NCBI RefSeq assembly: GCF_017355855.1
Contig: NZ_JAFEWD010000003.1
Span: 372,001 to 436,000, forward strand
DNA length: 64,000 nucleotides
Source: Pedobacter sp. SYSU D00535
Lineage (GTDB): Bacteria > Bacteroidota > Bacteroidia > Sphingobacteriales > Sphingobacteriaceae
Direction of reading: 5' to 3'
Below the pieces are notes generated by a model that was given only the letters and a program-made list of their open reading frames with translations, searched no databases and was not told the DNA's origin. Each line of letters opens with the position of its first letter. The first letter of the stretch is position 1. The translations under genes were made by a program, and so were the position numbers. Positions 56,940 to 64,000 of the stretch are shown here, one piece after another.

Positions 56940-57310
56940 GCCGTCTGTTTTTTGCTTGCTACCTTTTCAATCACACTTTCCAACTCGTTCAGATCGAATG
57001 GTTTTTCCAGGTAAGTGTCAGCACCAGCCTGCTGCGCAAGTGATTGAATGTCATTATTTGCAGAAAAGTAGATGACTGGAATACTTTTCAAGTCATTTTC
57101 TTTTTTAATCGTTTGCGTAGCAATCACCCCTCCCGTATCGGGAATCCAGTTGTCCATTAAAATTACATCTGGCATGAAGCCACGGACTGTTTCCAGAATA
57201 TTATTACAATGTGGGGACGTTTGAACCTCCCAACCTTGCTCTTCCAGAATATAAGTGCAAATTGATAAAATATCCGTATCGTCGTCAAATATTAGAATCC
57301 TCTTCGACAT
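56936..57310 (-). CDS. Single-domain response regulator, paralog of the 47026 receiver
   Basis: Receiver of 124 aa with DDD at 9-11, phospho-acceptor D53 in VILMDNWIPDTGG and Lys in YLEKPFDL. It shares IFDDDTDIL, GWEV, MDNWIP, IATQT or KATQT, IPVIYFSANN and GADxYLxKPFDL with the receiver at 47026. No kinase lies next to it here. It may compete for or share the same kinase. Confidence 0.88.
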   Translation of the reverse strand: MSKRILIFDDDTDILSICTYILEEQGWEVQTSPHCNNILETVRGFMPDVILMDNWIPDTGGVIATQTIKKENDLKSIPVIYFSANNDIQSLAQQAGADTYLEKPFDLNELESVIEKVASKKQTA

Positions 57311-57589
57311 TATTCGTTCCTTTTCGTTTGTGAAAATTCTTTTAAGGCATTATTTCGTTGCAGAAGATCTTGGCGCCTTTTAAGTAGAACGCCTTTTCTC
57401 TTTCGAATGTTTCATTTCTTTTTCGGAGAAATCTATTTGAAGAAATAGGAGAAACGTCAGCAACAACGCAGTAACCCTTATTTTTTCTGTTTGTTTTGTT
57501 TTTTTGTTTTTTTCATGCCCTTGAACCTGCTAATATACTAATAGTTAGCTTTTGCTTAGTCTTCACACAAGAAATTTTTACCCCCGATT

Positions 57590-57621
57590 TTTGCTTCGGT
57601 GTCATCAGTACACTACCTTTG
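57590..57621 (+). promoter_or_regulatory. Canonical Bacteroidota promoter without a downstream gene
   Basis: TTTG (57590-57593), a 20-bp spacer, and TACCTTTG (57614-57621). Both boxes fit the consensus. The predicted start is near 57627, and no reading frame follows on the plus strand. Confidence 0.7.
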
Positions 57622-57626
57622 CATCA

Positions 57627-57697
57627 TAGAATCCTTTCTATAGTTTAGGTTTATAATTGGTTAGTTTAAGCTCCTGCCCATCAGGGGCTTTTTTTTG
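57627..57697 (+). ncRNA. Candidate small RNA of about 70 nt
   Basis: Bounded by the promoter above and a terminator. It contains a short hairpin ATAGAA-TCCT-TTCTAT (57627-57642) and ends in the terminator stem AAGCTCCTG/CAGGGGCTT followed by eight T. There is no reading frame of useful size. The family is not recognised, and the 5' end is an estimate. Confidence 0.5.
57668..57697 (+). terminator. Intrinsic terminator of the candidate small RNA
   Basis: AAGCTCCTG (57668-57676) and CAGGGGCTT (57682-57690), with a 5-nt loop, then a T run. Confidence 0.8.
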
Positions 57698-57769
57698 TCT
57701 AGCAAAGTTCCCATGATTAATGGTTGCAAATTAAGATCTGTGCCGTTGTCACTGCCAGAAAGAGTGGCA

Positions 57770-57793
57770 TAAAAAAAGCCGCTTTCGCGACTT
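57770..57793 (-). terminator. Intrinsic terminator after dnaJ
   Basis: On the minus strand, AAGTCGC-GAAA-GCGGCTT followed by TTTTT, a stable GNRA-capped hairpin just after the dnaJ stop. Confidence 0.8.
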
Positions 57794-57812
57794 CCTTATT
57801 TATTTCCTGATT

Positions 57813-58964
57813 TTACTCAAAGTATTCTTTCATTCGTTCGAAGAAGCTTTTCTCCTGTTTCCCTGGCTGTGGCTTGAAATTGGGCGAATTTTGGAGCTTT
57901 TCAAGCAGATCCCGCTCTTCTCGCGACAAAGCCTTCGGTGTCCAGATGTTCACGTACACCAACTGGTCACCGCGATGATAAGAGTTCACTTCTGGTACAC
58001 CCTTACCCTTCAGTCGTAGTATCTTGCCTCCCTGAGTACCCGGTTCAATCTTAATCTTAGCTTTCCCATCGATGGTAGGAACTTCGACAGTTGAACCAAG
58101 AGCGGCATCGACAAAACTGATATGTAAATCGTAAACTACGTTGTTTCCTTCTCTTTGTAAGGTCTCGTGAGGGACTTCTTCAATCAAGATGATTAAATCA
58201 CCGGGAACTCCCCCACGAGGGGCCGCATTTCCTTTACCACTCATGGAAAGTTGCATTCCCTCGCTCACGCCCGCCGGAATATTGATATTGATGGTTTCTT
58301 CTCCTCTTACCACACCATCTCCGTGGCAGTTATTACATTTGGAGGTGATTTGAGTTCCTTCTCCATTACAGGTAGGACAAGTGCTCGTAGTTTGCATCTG
58401 TCCAAGAATGGTGTTGGTCACCCTTCTTACAGCGCCGGTACCACCACAGGTATTACATGTATGGAATGACGACCGGTCTTTAGCGCCACTGCCATCACAA
58501 ACATTACAAACTACCTGTTTATTAACTTTTATTTTTTTCTCCGCGCCCTTCGCGATTTCTTCAAGCGTAAGTTTTACCTTGATTCGAAGGTTTGATCCCT
58601 TAGCTACCCGCCGGCCACCCCGGCTTTGTCCACCACCACCGAAAAAGCTTTCGAAAGGACTTCCGCCACCGAAAATATCTCCAAACTGGCTGAAGATGTC
58701 TTCCATATTCATATGGCCACCACCATAACCGCCCGCACCAGAAGTTCCAGCATGGCCGAACTGGTCATAACGCTGTTTTTTCTCCGGATTGCTGAGTATC
58801 TCGTAGGCCTCGGCGGCCTCCTTGAATTTCTCTTCAGCTTCCTTGTCCCCTGGATTCTTGTCCGGATGGTATTTTATTGCCAGTTTACGATATGCTTTTT
58901 TGATTTCTTCAGCACTCGAACCTTTTGTAACACCCAGAACGTCGTAATAATCTCTTTTAGCCAT
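57813..58964 (-). CDS. dnaJ: Molecular chaperone DnaJ
   Basis: Hsp40 co-chaperone that stimulates DnaK. 383 aa from the ATG at 58964 ([12 protein letters not shown]); an in-frame start 57 bp upstream is unlikely because the N-terminal J domain is fixed at this position. J domain with HPD ([10 protein letters not shown]), Gly/Phe-rich linker, four CxxCxGxG zinc repeats ([32 protein letters not shown]), and the C-terminal substrate domain. It is 80 bp downstream of grpE and likely in the same transcript. Confidence 0.97.
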   Translation of the reverse strand: MAKRDYYDVLGVTKGSSAEEIKKAYRKLAIKYHPDKNPGDKEAEEKFKEAAEAYEILSNPEKKQRYDQFGHAGTSGAGGYGGGHMNMEDIFSQFGDIFGGGSPFESFFGGGGQSRGGRRVAKGSNLRIKVKLTLEEIAKGAEKKIKVNKQVVCNVCDGSGAKDRSSFHTCNTCGGTGAVRRVTNTILGQMQTTSTCPTCNGEGTQITSKCNNCHGDGVVRGEETININIPAGVSEGMQLSMSGKGNAAPRGGVPGDLIILIEEVPHETLQREGNNVVYDLHISFVDAALGSTVEVPTIDGKAKIKIEPGTQGGKILRLKGKGVPEVNSYHRGDQLVYVNIWTPKALSREERDLLEKLQNSPNFKPQPGKQEKSFFERMKEYFE

Positions 58965-59044
58965 TTTATAAATGCAAAAAATTGCAAGAGAAGAAAGCTG
59001 TTCGCCAGCAACTGCTGCCACGCTTCGCCACCTGCACTTTTCTT

Positions 59045-59641
59045 TTAGTTTCCAACTATAACTTTTGCAAAGCGAATTACCTTGTCATTTAAATAATATC
59101 CCTTTTCTACTTCATCAATAACCTTTCCTTTTAGGTCTTCTGATGGGGCAGGGATATTCGTAATAGCCTCATGAAGATCGGCGTCAAAAGTAGTTCCTTT
59201 TGATTCCATCTCTTTAAGGCCTTTTTGTGTCAGTATATTTTTGAACTTATTTTGTACTAAAGTAATGCCTTCTTTAACCGCCGGAACGTCTGTAGCAGTT
59301 TCCATCGACTTCAATGCTCTCTCAAAGTCATCAAGTACAGGCAGCAGACTTAAAATAACTTCTTTTCCCGCAGTTTGTAATAGTTCAACGCGTTCTTTAG
59401 TAGTCCTCCTCTTAAAATTGTCAAACTCTGCATACAATCGCACATACTTGTCATTAGCTTCTGCCAATTCTGCACGCAATTTGTCTTCTGCAGATGCAGA
59501 CTCTTGAGTGTCTGTAGCAGTTGCTTGTTCCTGATTCTCCTGCGCTTGTATCTGTTCTGTATCCTTCTCCATAATTTCTTGGGCCTGATTTTCAGGCGAT
59601 TTTTCTTTTTGTTCGTTGTTTTTCTTCTTGTTTTTCAACAT
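59045..59641 (-). CDS. grpE: Nucleotide exchange factor GrpE
   Basis: 198 aa DnaK nucleotide exchange factor. Gln/Glu-rich N-terminal region (about 1-50), long coiled coil ([23 protein letters not shown]), and C-terminal beta domain ([39 protein letters not shown]). It precedes dnaJ. Confidence 0.96.
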   Translation of the reverse strand: MLKNKKKNNEQKEKSPENQAQEIMEKDTEQIQAQENQEQATATDTQESASAEDKLRAELAEANDKYVRLYAEFDNFKRRTTKERVELLQTAGKEVILSLLPVLDDFERALKSMETATDVPAVKEGITLVQNKFKNILTQKGLKEMESKGTTFDADLHEAITNIPAPSEDLKGKVIDEVEKGYYLNDKVIRFAKVIVGN

Positions 59642-59734
59642 GTCTGAAAATTTATAATAAAAGCTCAGGGCAATTCTTTTGCCAGTAGTAAAAAACAGTC
59701 AAGCTGTCAGCAAATAAGGGTGTAAGTTGCCTCC

Positions 59735-60418
59735 TTAATCAATCCTTGCGTGGTCCACCACCTTTCCGTTTTCACATTTGATTATGCGGGAGGGGAATGT
59801 TCTAATGATATGATAGTCGTGCGTAGCCATCAGCACCGCTGTTCCTGACCGGCTGATCTCTTTCAGCAGAAACATCACTTCTTCGGAGGTTTCAGGATCC
59901 AGGTTTCCGGTTGGCTCATCCGCTAGTATGATCTCCGGATCATTCAGTAAGGCTCGGGCTATTACTACGCGCTGTTGCTCACCTCCCGAAAGCTCATGTG
60001 GCATCTTTCTTATCTTTGAACGCAGTCCCACTTTTTCTAATACATCTCTTATCCGCTCGGCGATCTGTTTTTTGTCCTTCCAACCAGTAGCGTTCAGTAC
60101 GAATCGGAGGTTATCTTCTACAGTACGGTCAGTCAGAAGCTGAAAGTCTTGAAACACTATTCCTAACTTGCGTCTCAAAAACGGAACGTCTTTGTCTGTT
60201 AATTTCTTAAGGTCGTATCCACCAGCGTGTCCTTCTCCGCCTGCAATATGAAGATCGCCATAGATAATTTTCAGCAAACTGCTTTTCCCGGACCCCGTTT
60301 GGCCAATCAGGTAAACGAACTCTCCTTTTTCAATCTGTAAGTGAACATTTGAAAGAACCAGGTGCTTTTGCTGAAAGATATCAACGTTTTGTAGTTGTAT
60401 TACGGTATTGCCAATCAT
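59735..60418 (-). CDS. ftsE: Cell division ATP-binding protein FtsE
   Basis: ABC ATPase of 227 aa. Walker A GQTGSGKSS, signature LSGGEQQRVVIARAL, Walker B ILADEPTGNLD, switch MATHDYH. FtsE with FtsX controls peptidoglycan hydrolases at the septum. The start at 60418 (MIGNTVIQL) follows the stop of the 67-aa upstream gene by one base, which supports it over a start 12 bp earlier. ftsX is not adjacent. Confidence 0.88.
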   Translation of the reverse strand: MIGNTVIQLQNVDIFQQKHLVLSNVHLQIEKGEFVYLIGQTGSGKSSLLKIIYGDLHIAGGEGHAGGYDLKKLTDKDVPFLRRKLGIVFQDFQLLTDRTVEDNLRFVLNATGWKDKKQIAERIRDVLEKVGLRSKIRKMPHELSGGEQQRVVIARALLNDPEIILADEPTGNLDPETSEEVMFLLKEISRSGTAVLMATHDYHIIRTFPSRIIKCENGKVVDHARID

Positions 60419-60419
60419 G

Positions 60420-60623
60420 TTAAATCTCAAGTTTCATTATTTGACCAAAAGGAAGATCCTTAATAAGGTTCATTATGTATTCCGACTTATCGGCCAATCC
60501 AGCCTTTTCCAAATGTTTTTCGGGTCGGTCCACCCTAAAATAAGCTAGTAAAGTAAATTTATCGTCCCTCAACTGTACGTAATCCGGAATTTTAGCGACG
60601 CCTTTTACTTTGATTATATACAT
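60420..60623 (-). CDS. Small hypothetical protein upstream of ftsE, 67 aa
   Basis: Short protein, MYIIKVKGVAKIPDYVQLR then DDKFTLLAYFRVDRPEKHL, with a beta-rich first half and a helix at the C-terminus. No motif recognised. Its tight linkage to ftsE suggests co-transcription. I believe it is conserved in related genomes but cannot check. Confidence 0.68.
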   Translation of the reverse strand: MYIIKVKGVAKIPDYVQLRDDKFTLLAYFRVDRPEKHLEKAGLADKSEYIMNLIKDLPFGQIMKLEI

Positions 60624-60664
60624 TCTGCCAAAGTTAAAATTTTCCAGCTAACTAAGCTTTGGGT

Positions 60665-61687
60665 TTATAAACCCTGTAGAAATGCTATTGTGTTAATATT
60701 ATCAGCGTAGTCCCATAACTTGGGTTGCTGTGTTTCTCCAAAACCGACTTTTTGACTGTTGATATTTATTTGGGGGCTGCAAGCCACGCACTGAATCTGA
60801 TCAGCTGAGGTTTGAAGTACAACTTCTACCTCATTTAGATCTTCATACTCCTCGTAGAAAAGAACTGAGAGAGGGCTCGATAAACCCTGATCTCCTTTTA
60901 GTAGTAGAAAGCCATTGTCAAGATGCTTGACGGAATTTACAAGGTAGACAGATTTATTGTAATCGTAATTGTTGGCGTACTTGTGATTATTGATCACAAA
61001 CTTATAGGACTCAATTGCTTCAAAAAACTTATTAAAGTTATAGGCTACCGGCACGAAAAGTTTGGAGACGTTCCGGCATCCTAATCCATAGTAGTCAAAA
61101 ATATCGTGTCCCAGTCTGAATAATTCTTCCGGAGTTTCATCTCCAGTGAGTACCGCTACACTATTGCGGTTTTTTCGAATGATGTGAGGGACTTTTGAGA
61201 AATAATATTCGAAGTATCTGGAGGAGTTGTTACTGCCGGTTGCAATTACTGCGTCGAATTTCTCAAGCCGCTCGGTGAAAAGAATCCTGTCTTCGAAACC
61301 AGGCTCAATCTCGATTAACTTTTTTAGAAGGTAGGGAGTGAGTTTGTTATCTTGCGACGAAAGTTTGATCAACGCAATATGTCCTGATGCAAGAACGCTG
61401 AGGATATCATGAAAGCCAACCAAGGGTATGTTTCCAGCCAGAATGAGACCCACTCGTTTGCTCTTTTCCTCTTTCGGTTCAAAATCTAACCAGGTATTCA
61501 AATCTGTCGCGTTTAAGCTGTTACCCCATGCCTTTACAGCTCGTGTAGTTTCTTCTTTCGTAAACCAGCCATTTTGGTGCTGAGCTGTTTGAATCAGCTG
61601 CAAGAGTAGCTCATCCGGAGAAAGCAGATATTCGCCCAATTTCAGGAAGGCTTCTTTTCGTTTTTGTAATGTCAAAATGGAAGTCAT
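60665..61687 (-). CDS. Acyl-CoA reductase (LuxC-like), 340 aa
   Basis: Aldehyde-dehydrogenase-like fold related to LuxC acyl-CoA reductases. Typical parts: VGLILAGNIPLVGFHDILSVL with a glycine-rich turn, and IATGSNNSSRYFEYYF. The catalytic Cys is in YYGLGCRNVSKLFVP. Reduces fatty acyl-CoA to aldehyde in the LuxC family; the physiological substrate here is unknown. It is divergent from the ferredoxin gene, a pairing I recall from other Bacteroidota. Confidence 0.85.
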   Translation of the reverse strand: MTSILTLQKRKEAFLKLGEYLLSPDELLLQLIQTAQHQNGWFTKEETTRAVKAWGNSLNATDLNTWLDFEPKEEKSKRVGLILAGNIPLVGFHDILSVLASGHIALIKLSSQDNKLTPYLLKKLIEIEPGFEDRILFTERLEKFDAVIATGSNNSSRYFEYYFSKVPHIIRKNRNSVAVLTGDETPEELFRLGHDIFDYYGLGCRNVSKLFVPVAYNFNKFFEAIESYKFVINNHKYANNYDYNKSVYLVNSVKHLDNGFLLLKGDQGLSSPLSVLFYEEYEDLNEVEVVLQTSADQIQCVACSPQININSQKVGFGETQQPKLWDYADNINTIAFLQGL

Positions 61688-61711
61688 GAAAGTAAAATCA
61701 ATAGATTGTGT

Positions 61712-61719
61712 TATATTTG
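61712..61719 (+). promoter_or_regulatory. Candidate -7 element (TATATTTG) of the ferredoxin gene
   Basis: Exact TAnnTTTG match 58 bp upstream of the ferredoxin ATG. No clear TTTG -33 box. A second -7-like TATTTTTG reads on the minus strand at 61746-61753 and could serve the reductase gene. Confidence 0.5.
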
Positions 61720-61777
61720 CACTGTTTTTGCATAGGTAAGCGAAGCAAAAATACGCTAAGAAAAAGAATTTTTAGAC

Positions 61778-62131
61778 ATGGCTATTAAAATAACAGACGA
61801 ATGCATAAACTGCGGAGCTTGTGAGCCAGAATGCCCGAATAATGCAATTTATGATGCAGGAGTTGCATGGCGTTTTTCTGATGGAACTGCTTTACGCGGA
61901 GTAATTGATTTTGGAGATGGTACAACGTTAGATGCAGAAGAGGCGCAACCAGCGATTTCTGATGAGTACTATTATATCGTATCTGACAAGTGTACGGAGT
62001 GTAAAGGATTTCATGACGAGCCTCAGTGCGCTGCCGTTTGTCCGGTTGATTGCTGCGTAGACGACGAGGACGTTCGTGAAACCGAAGAAGAATTGTTGGC
62101 TAAAAAAGCCTGGTTACATTTGGAAGAGTAG
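61778..62131 (+). CDS. 4Fe-4S dicluster-type ferredoxin, 117 aa
   Basis: Two cysteine motifs, [12 protein letters not shown] near the start and [20 protein letters not shown] in the second half, bind two 4Fe-4S clusters. They are separated by an insertion of about 45 residues. The tail is acidic. Such 7Fe/8Fe ferredoxins carry low-potential electrons in the cytoplasm. Single-gene unit with its own promoter-like element and terminator. Confidence 0.93.
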   Translation: MAIKITDECINCGACEPECPNNAIYDAGVAWRFSDGTALRGVIDFGDGTTLDAEEAQPAISDEYYYIVSDKCTECKGFHDEPQCAAVCPVDCCVDDEDVRETEEELLAKKAWLHLEE

Positions 62132-62157
62132 TAGCAGTAATTTAACTATCCAGATAT

Positions 62158-62197
62158 AAAAAAGCCCGGTAAGTAAATTGCCGGGCTTTTCTTTTTT
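62158..62197 (+). terminator. Bidirectional terminator after the ferredoxin gene
   Basis: AAAAGCCCGG (62160-62169) and CCGGGCTTTT (62181-62190). Flanking A and T runs let it act on both strands between the ferredoxin gene and the convergent DUF2383 gene. Confidence 0.9.
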
Positions 62198-62209
62198 AGG
62201 GTTCGTCCT

Positions 62210-62671
62210 TTAGGACGTTGCGTACTGGTTCTCTAGATTTTGAATGTTGTGCAAGCATTCAGCGATACTTTGACGCTGAGACATCACGATATCCCGTACA
62301 TCAGAAGGAAGACTTGTATCCTCAAGTACTTTATCGTAGGTTTCAATTGCTGATTTCTCACCTGTAATACAAGCATCTAGTACTGCCTTGTTTTCATTCG
62401 GCATGATTGATGACTTGATATCAATCCAAGTGCGGTGGATAGCTCCCAAAGGTCCTCCTTTTTCATTGTCTGAATTGGAGCCGAATTTGTGAAGACAGCT
62501 TTTTAGCTCCATTTCAAATTCAGAACGCTGGATAGAGTAAGTGGTAAAAAGAGCTTTAAGCTCTGCTGACTCACAATTTTCGGCGGCGTTTTTATAACCT
62601 TCTTTACCATCATTAGCAATGTGAAGAAGATGCTTTAACCCGTCCTGTATTTTTTCATTACTATTTTCCAT
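62210..62671 (-). CDS. PA2169-family four-helix-bundle protein (DUF2383), 153 aa
   Basis: Ferritin-like four-helix bundle with the family pattern ANDGKEGYKNAAENCESAELK, TYSIQRSEFEMELK, IDIKSS and GEKSAIETYDKVLED. The ATG at 62671 is preceded by a strong Shine-Dalgarno AAGGAGG, rare in this phylum, which settles the start over an in-frame codon at 62719. Function is unclear; relatives are stress- or stationary-phase-linked. Second gene of an operon with the YciE/YciF-type gene. Confidence 0.88.
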   Translation of the reverse strand: MENSNEKIQDGLKHLLHIANDGKEGYKNAAENCESAELKALFTTYSIQRSEFEMELKSCLHKFGSNSDNEKGGPLGAIHRTWIDIKSSIMPNENKAVLDACITGEKSAIETYDKVLEDTSLPSDVRDIVMSQRQSIAECLHNIQNLENQYATS

Positions 62672-62684
62672 AATTACCTCCTTA

Positions 62685-63221
62685 TTATTCGCCCTCGGTA
62701 TTTGCAGACTCGTTGACAAAGCTCTCGGCTACCTGCGTCAACTTCACGTCGGTACTCTTTTCTTCATCCAGCGTCTGCTGAAGTAAATTTGCAGCTTCGG
62801 TCATGCCTAAGGTGTTTGCAAGCGTCCTTAGTGTTCCGTAAGATGCGATCTCGTAGTGCTCTATTTTCTGTGCAGAAGAAATGATCGCGGCGTCACGAGT
62901 CATGCTGCCATCTTCAGTTTCTTCCATCATGCCTTTGCCTTCTTCTACTAGACCTTCCATAGCTTCGCATTTTTTACCTGCTGCTTTTACGCCGATAAGT
63001 TCAAATACTTTTTCCAGGCGGGCAATTTGCTCTTCTGTTTCAGTAAGGTGTTGTTCAAGGCAACTGCGCAGCTCGTCAGACGTAGCACTTTTAGCCATCT
63101 TTGGAAGTGCTTTGGCTAAATGTTTTTCTGCCCAATAAATATCTTTAAGCTCATCTTTGAACAAATTCTTCAAGCCTGTTTCTTCGTTGCCAGATGTTTT
63201 TTTTTCTTCTTGTTTTTTCAT
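62685..63221 (-). CDS. YciE/YciF ferroxidase family protein (DUF892), 178 aa
   Basis: Ferritin-like protein with the DUF892 pattern: LKNLFKDELKDIYWAEKHL, ALPKMAKSATSDELRSCLEQHL, ETEEQIARLEKVFEL, and IEHYEIASYGTLRTLA. Glu/His residues of the di-iron centre lie in these helices. Homologues are induced by osmotic or general stress. Ends 13 bp upstream of the DUF2383 ATG, whose Shine-Dalgarno lies in the gap. Confidence 0.92.
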   Translation of the reverse strand: MKKQEEKKTSGNEETGLKNLFKDELKDIYWAEKHLAKALPKMAKSATSDELRSCLEQHLTETEEQIARLEKVFELIGVKAAGKKCEAMEGLVEEGKGMMEETEDGSMTRDAAIISSAQKIEHYEIASYGTLRTLANTLGMTEAANLLQQTLDEEKSTDVKLTQVAESFVNESANTEGE

Positions 63222-63412
63222 AGTATTTAGATTTTAAGTTTTCGGTTGATCCTAACCATTTGTGTAATTTTAACAGCCTGCCTGTTAAAGAGTTTTTTTA
63301 AATTTCAAATGCGATGACCATTTTGATTGGAAACCTTAGGTCCCCAACTCTCGTATTAACCCTGAATTGTCCAATTAAAAGACTATACTTGAACCAGTAA
63401 ACAAATTATTAA

Positions 63413-64000
63413 ATGCGAAAATTTTCTTTCCAGCAACAGGTGCTAACAGGCTTCGTTGCAACACTTTTCTTTGTGTTTCTGTTAGCCGTTGTCTCCTATG
63501 TAAGTATTGAAAATCTTCAGGAAAACGGAGAAGCTCTGAATCGCACCGAACAAATAGTGCGCTTAACAGAAGAGATAGAACAAAGCCTGGTAGATGCAGA
63601 AACCAGTGAAAGGGGTTTTGTTATTACCGGTAATCCTGAATTTCTAGATCGATACCATTCTACTATAAATCTTGTAAATCCCGGTATTCAGAAGTTAAGA
63701 GACTTAATCGGTACTGACCCGCAGCAGGTAAAGTTGTTGGATTCATTAAGCTTTTATGCAGCGCTGAAGTTGGAGGAGATGAAGCGTATTGTGGCGGCGT
63801 ACGACGGTACTAGTCAGGCAGCCTCTTTTGATCTCATAAAAACCAATCGCGGCCGCAGTTATATGAACAAGGTGAGGAGTTTTTCCAGTGAAATAGAAAG
63901 GTTGGAAAGTCAGCAACTGGTTGCGGGGAAAAGCGAAGGGAGTAAAGCAGTGGCGAGGACACGGACTATTATCCTGCTGGGTTCTTTCGTGATCCTGTGT
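63413..64000 (+). CDS. CHASE3-domain sensor protein (3' partial)
   Basis: The reading frame is open to the right window edge (196 codons). N-terminal helix (TGFVATLFFVFLLAVVSYVS, about 13-33), then an extracytoplasmic CHASE3 domain (about 34-180) with LVDAETSERGFVITGNPEFL, then a second helix starting TIILLGSFVILC at the edge. Normally this is followed by PAS and histidine-kinase domains, which lie outside the window. Confidence 0.88.
   Translation, partial: MRKFSFQQQVLTGFVATLFFVFLLAVVSYVSIENLQENGEALNRTEQIVRLTEEIEQSLVDAETSERGFVITGNPEFLDRYHSTINLVNPGIQKLRDLIGTDPQQVKLLDSLSFYAALKLEEMKRIVAAYDGTSQAASFDLIKTNRGRSYMNKVRSFSSEIERLESQQLVAGKSEGSKAVARTRTIILLGSFVILC

Larger units (their letters stand above)
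57311..57812. other. 502-bp intergenic region with promoter, candidate small RNA and terminators
   Basis: No protein gene. It is very T-rich on the plus strand at about 57480-57520. It holds a canonical promoter at 57590-57621, a hairpin terminator at 57668-57697 on the plus strand, and the dnaJ terminator at 57770-57793 on the minus strand. Confidence 0.7.

Overview
The window looks like a chromosomal segment from a member of the phylum Bacteroidota, most likely a Sphingobacteriaceae-type organism (Pedobacter or a relative). The evidence is gene content: gldK-gldL-gldM-gldN, porW/sprE and gldB of gliding motility and the type IX secretion system (T9SS), a DUF4271-hemD pair, and an F-type ATP synthase operon without beta and epsilon genes. 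Promoters of the Bacteroidota type (TTTG, about 19-20 bp, TAnnTTTG) are visible, and strong Shine-Dalgarno sequences are nearly absent. This is inference from gene content; no database search was run.

Layout. 1-3.7 kb: a LolD/YbbA-type ABC ATPase (cut by the window edge), its large FtsX-like permease, a small lipoprotein and a small hypothetical. 3.9-8.2 kb: two PAS sensor proteins, one a kinase with a SpoIIAA-like tail and one a kinase-like protein without an ATPase domain. 8.3-15 kb: DUF4271 protein, hemD and the T9SS core gldKLMN. 15-22 kb (minus strand): porW, a class A penicillin-binding protein and uvrC. 22.2-28.2 kb: ATP synthase operon (two small AtpI/AtpZ-like proteins, then a, c, b, delta, alpha, gamma). 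28.3-34.7 kb: aldo/keto reductase, a 58-residue DUF6496-like gene, gldB, an outer-membrane barrel, NAD synthetase, a DUF4136 lipoprotein and a glutathione peroxidase.

34.7-36.25 kb is the most unusual stretch. Two identical tRNA-Val(TAC) genes are followed by a tandem array of 360-361 bp units. Each unit holds a terminator, a GIY-YIG endonuclease gene and a 5'-truncated tRNA-Val remnant with a replaced anticodon arm. The first endonuclease copy is intact; the others are frameshifted, interrupted or truncated.

36.3-47.4 kb: a receiver protein, a CvpA-CAP fusion, a DUF4112 protein and then an apparent light-sensing operon. That operon has heme oxygenase, a bacteriophytochrome photosensory module without a kinase, an 1874-residue CheB-CheR-multi-PAS histidine kinase and a single-domain receiver. 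47.4-55.2 kb: a SIMPL protein, a Tat-type Gfo/Idh/MocA oxidoreductase, a transglutaminase-like hypothetical, and the ileS-dksA-like-lspA operon. 55.4-64 kb: small membrane protein, dgkA-like kinase, recO, a second closely related receiver, a candidate small RNA, dnaJ and grpE, ftsE, acyl-CoA reductase divergent from a ferredoxin gene, two ferritin-like stress proteins, and a CHASE3 sensor cut by the window end.

Most of the window is ordinary core genome. The tRNA/GIY-YIG array and the phytochrome signalling cluster are the two parts most worth following up. No insertion sequence, prophage or CRISPR array was seen.
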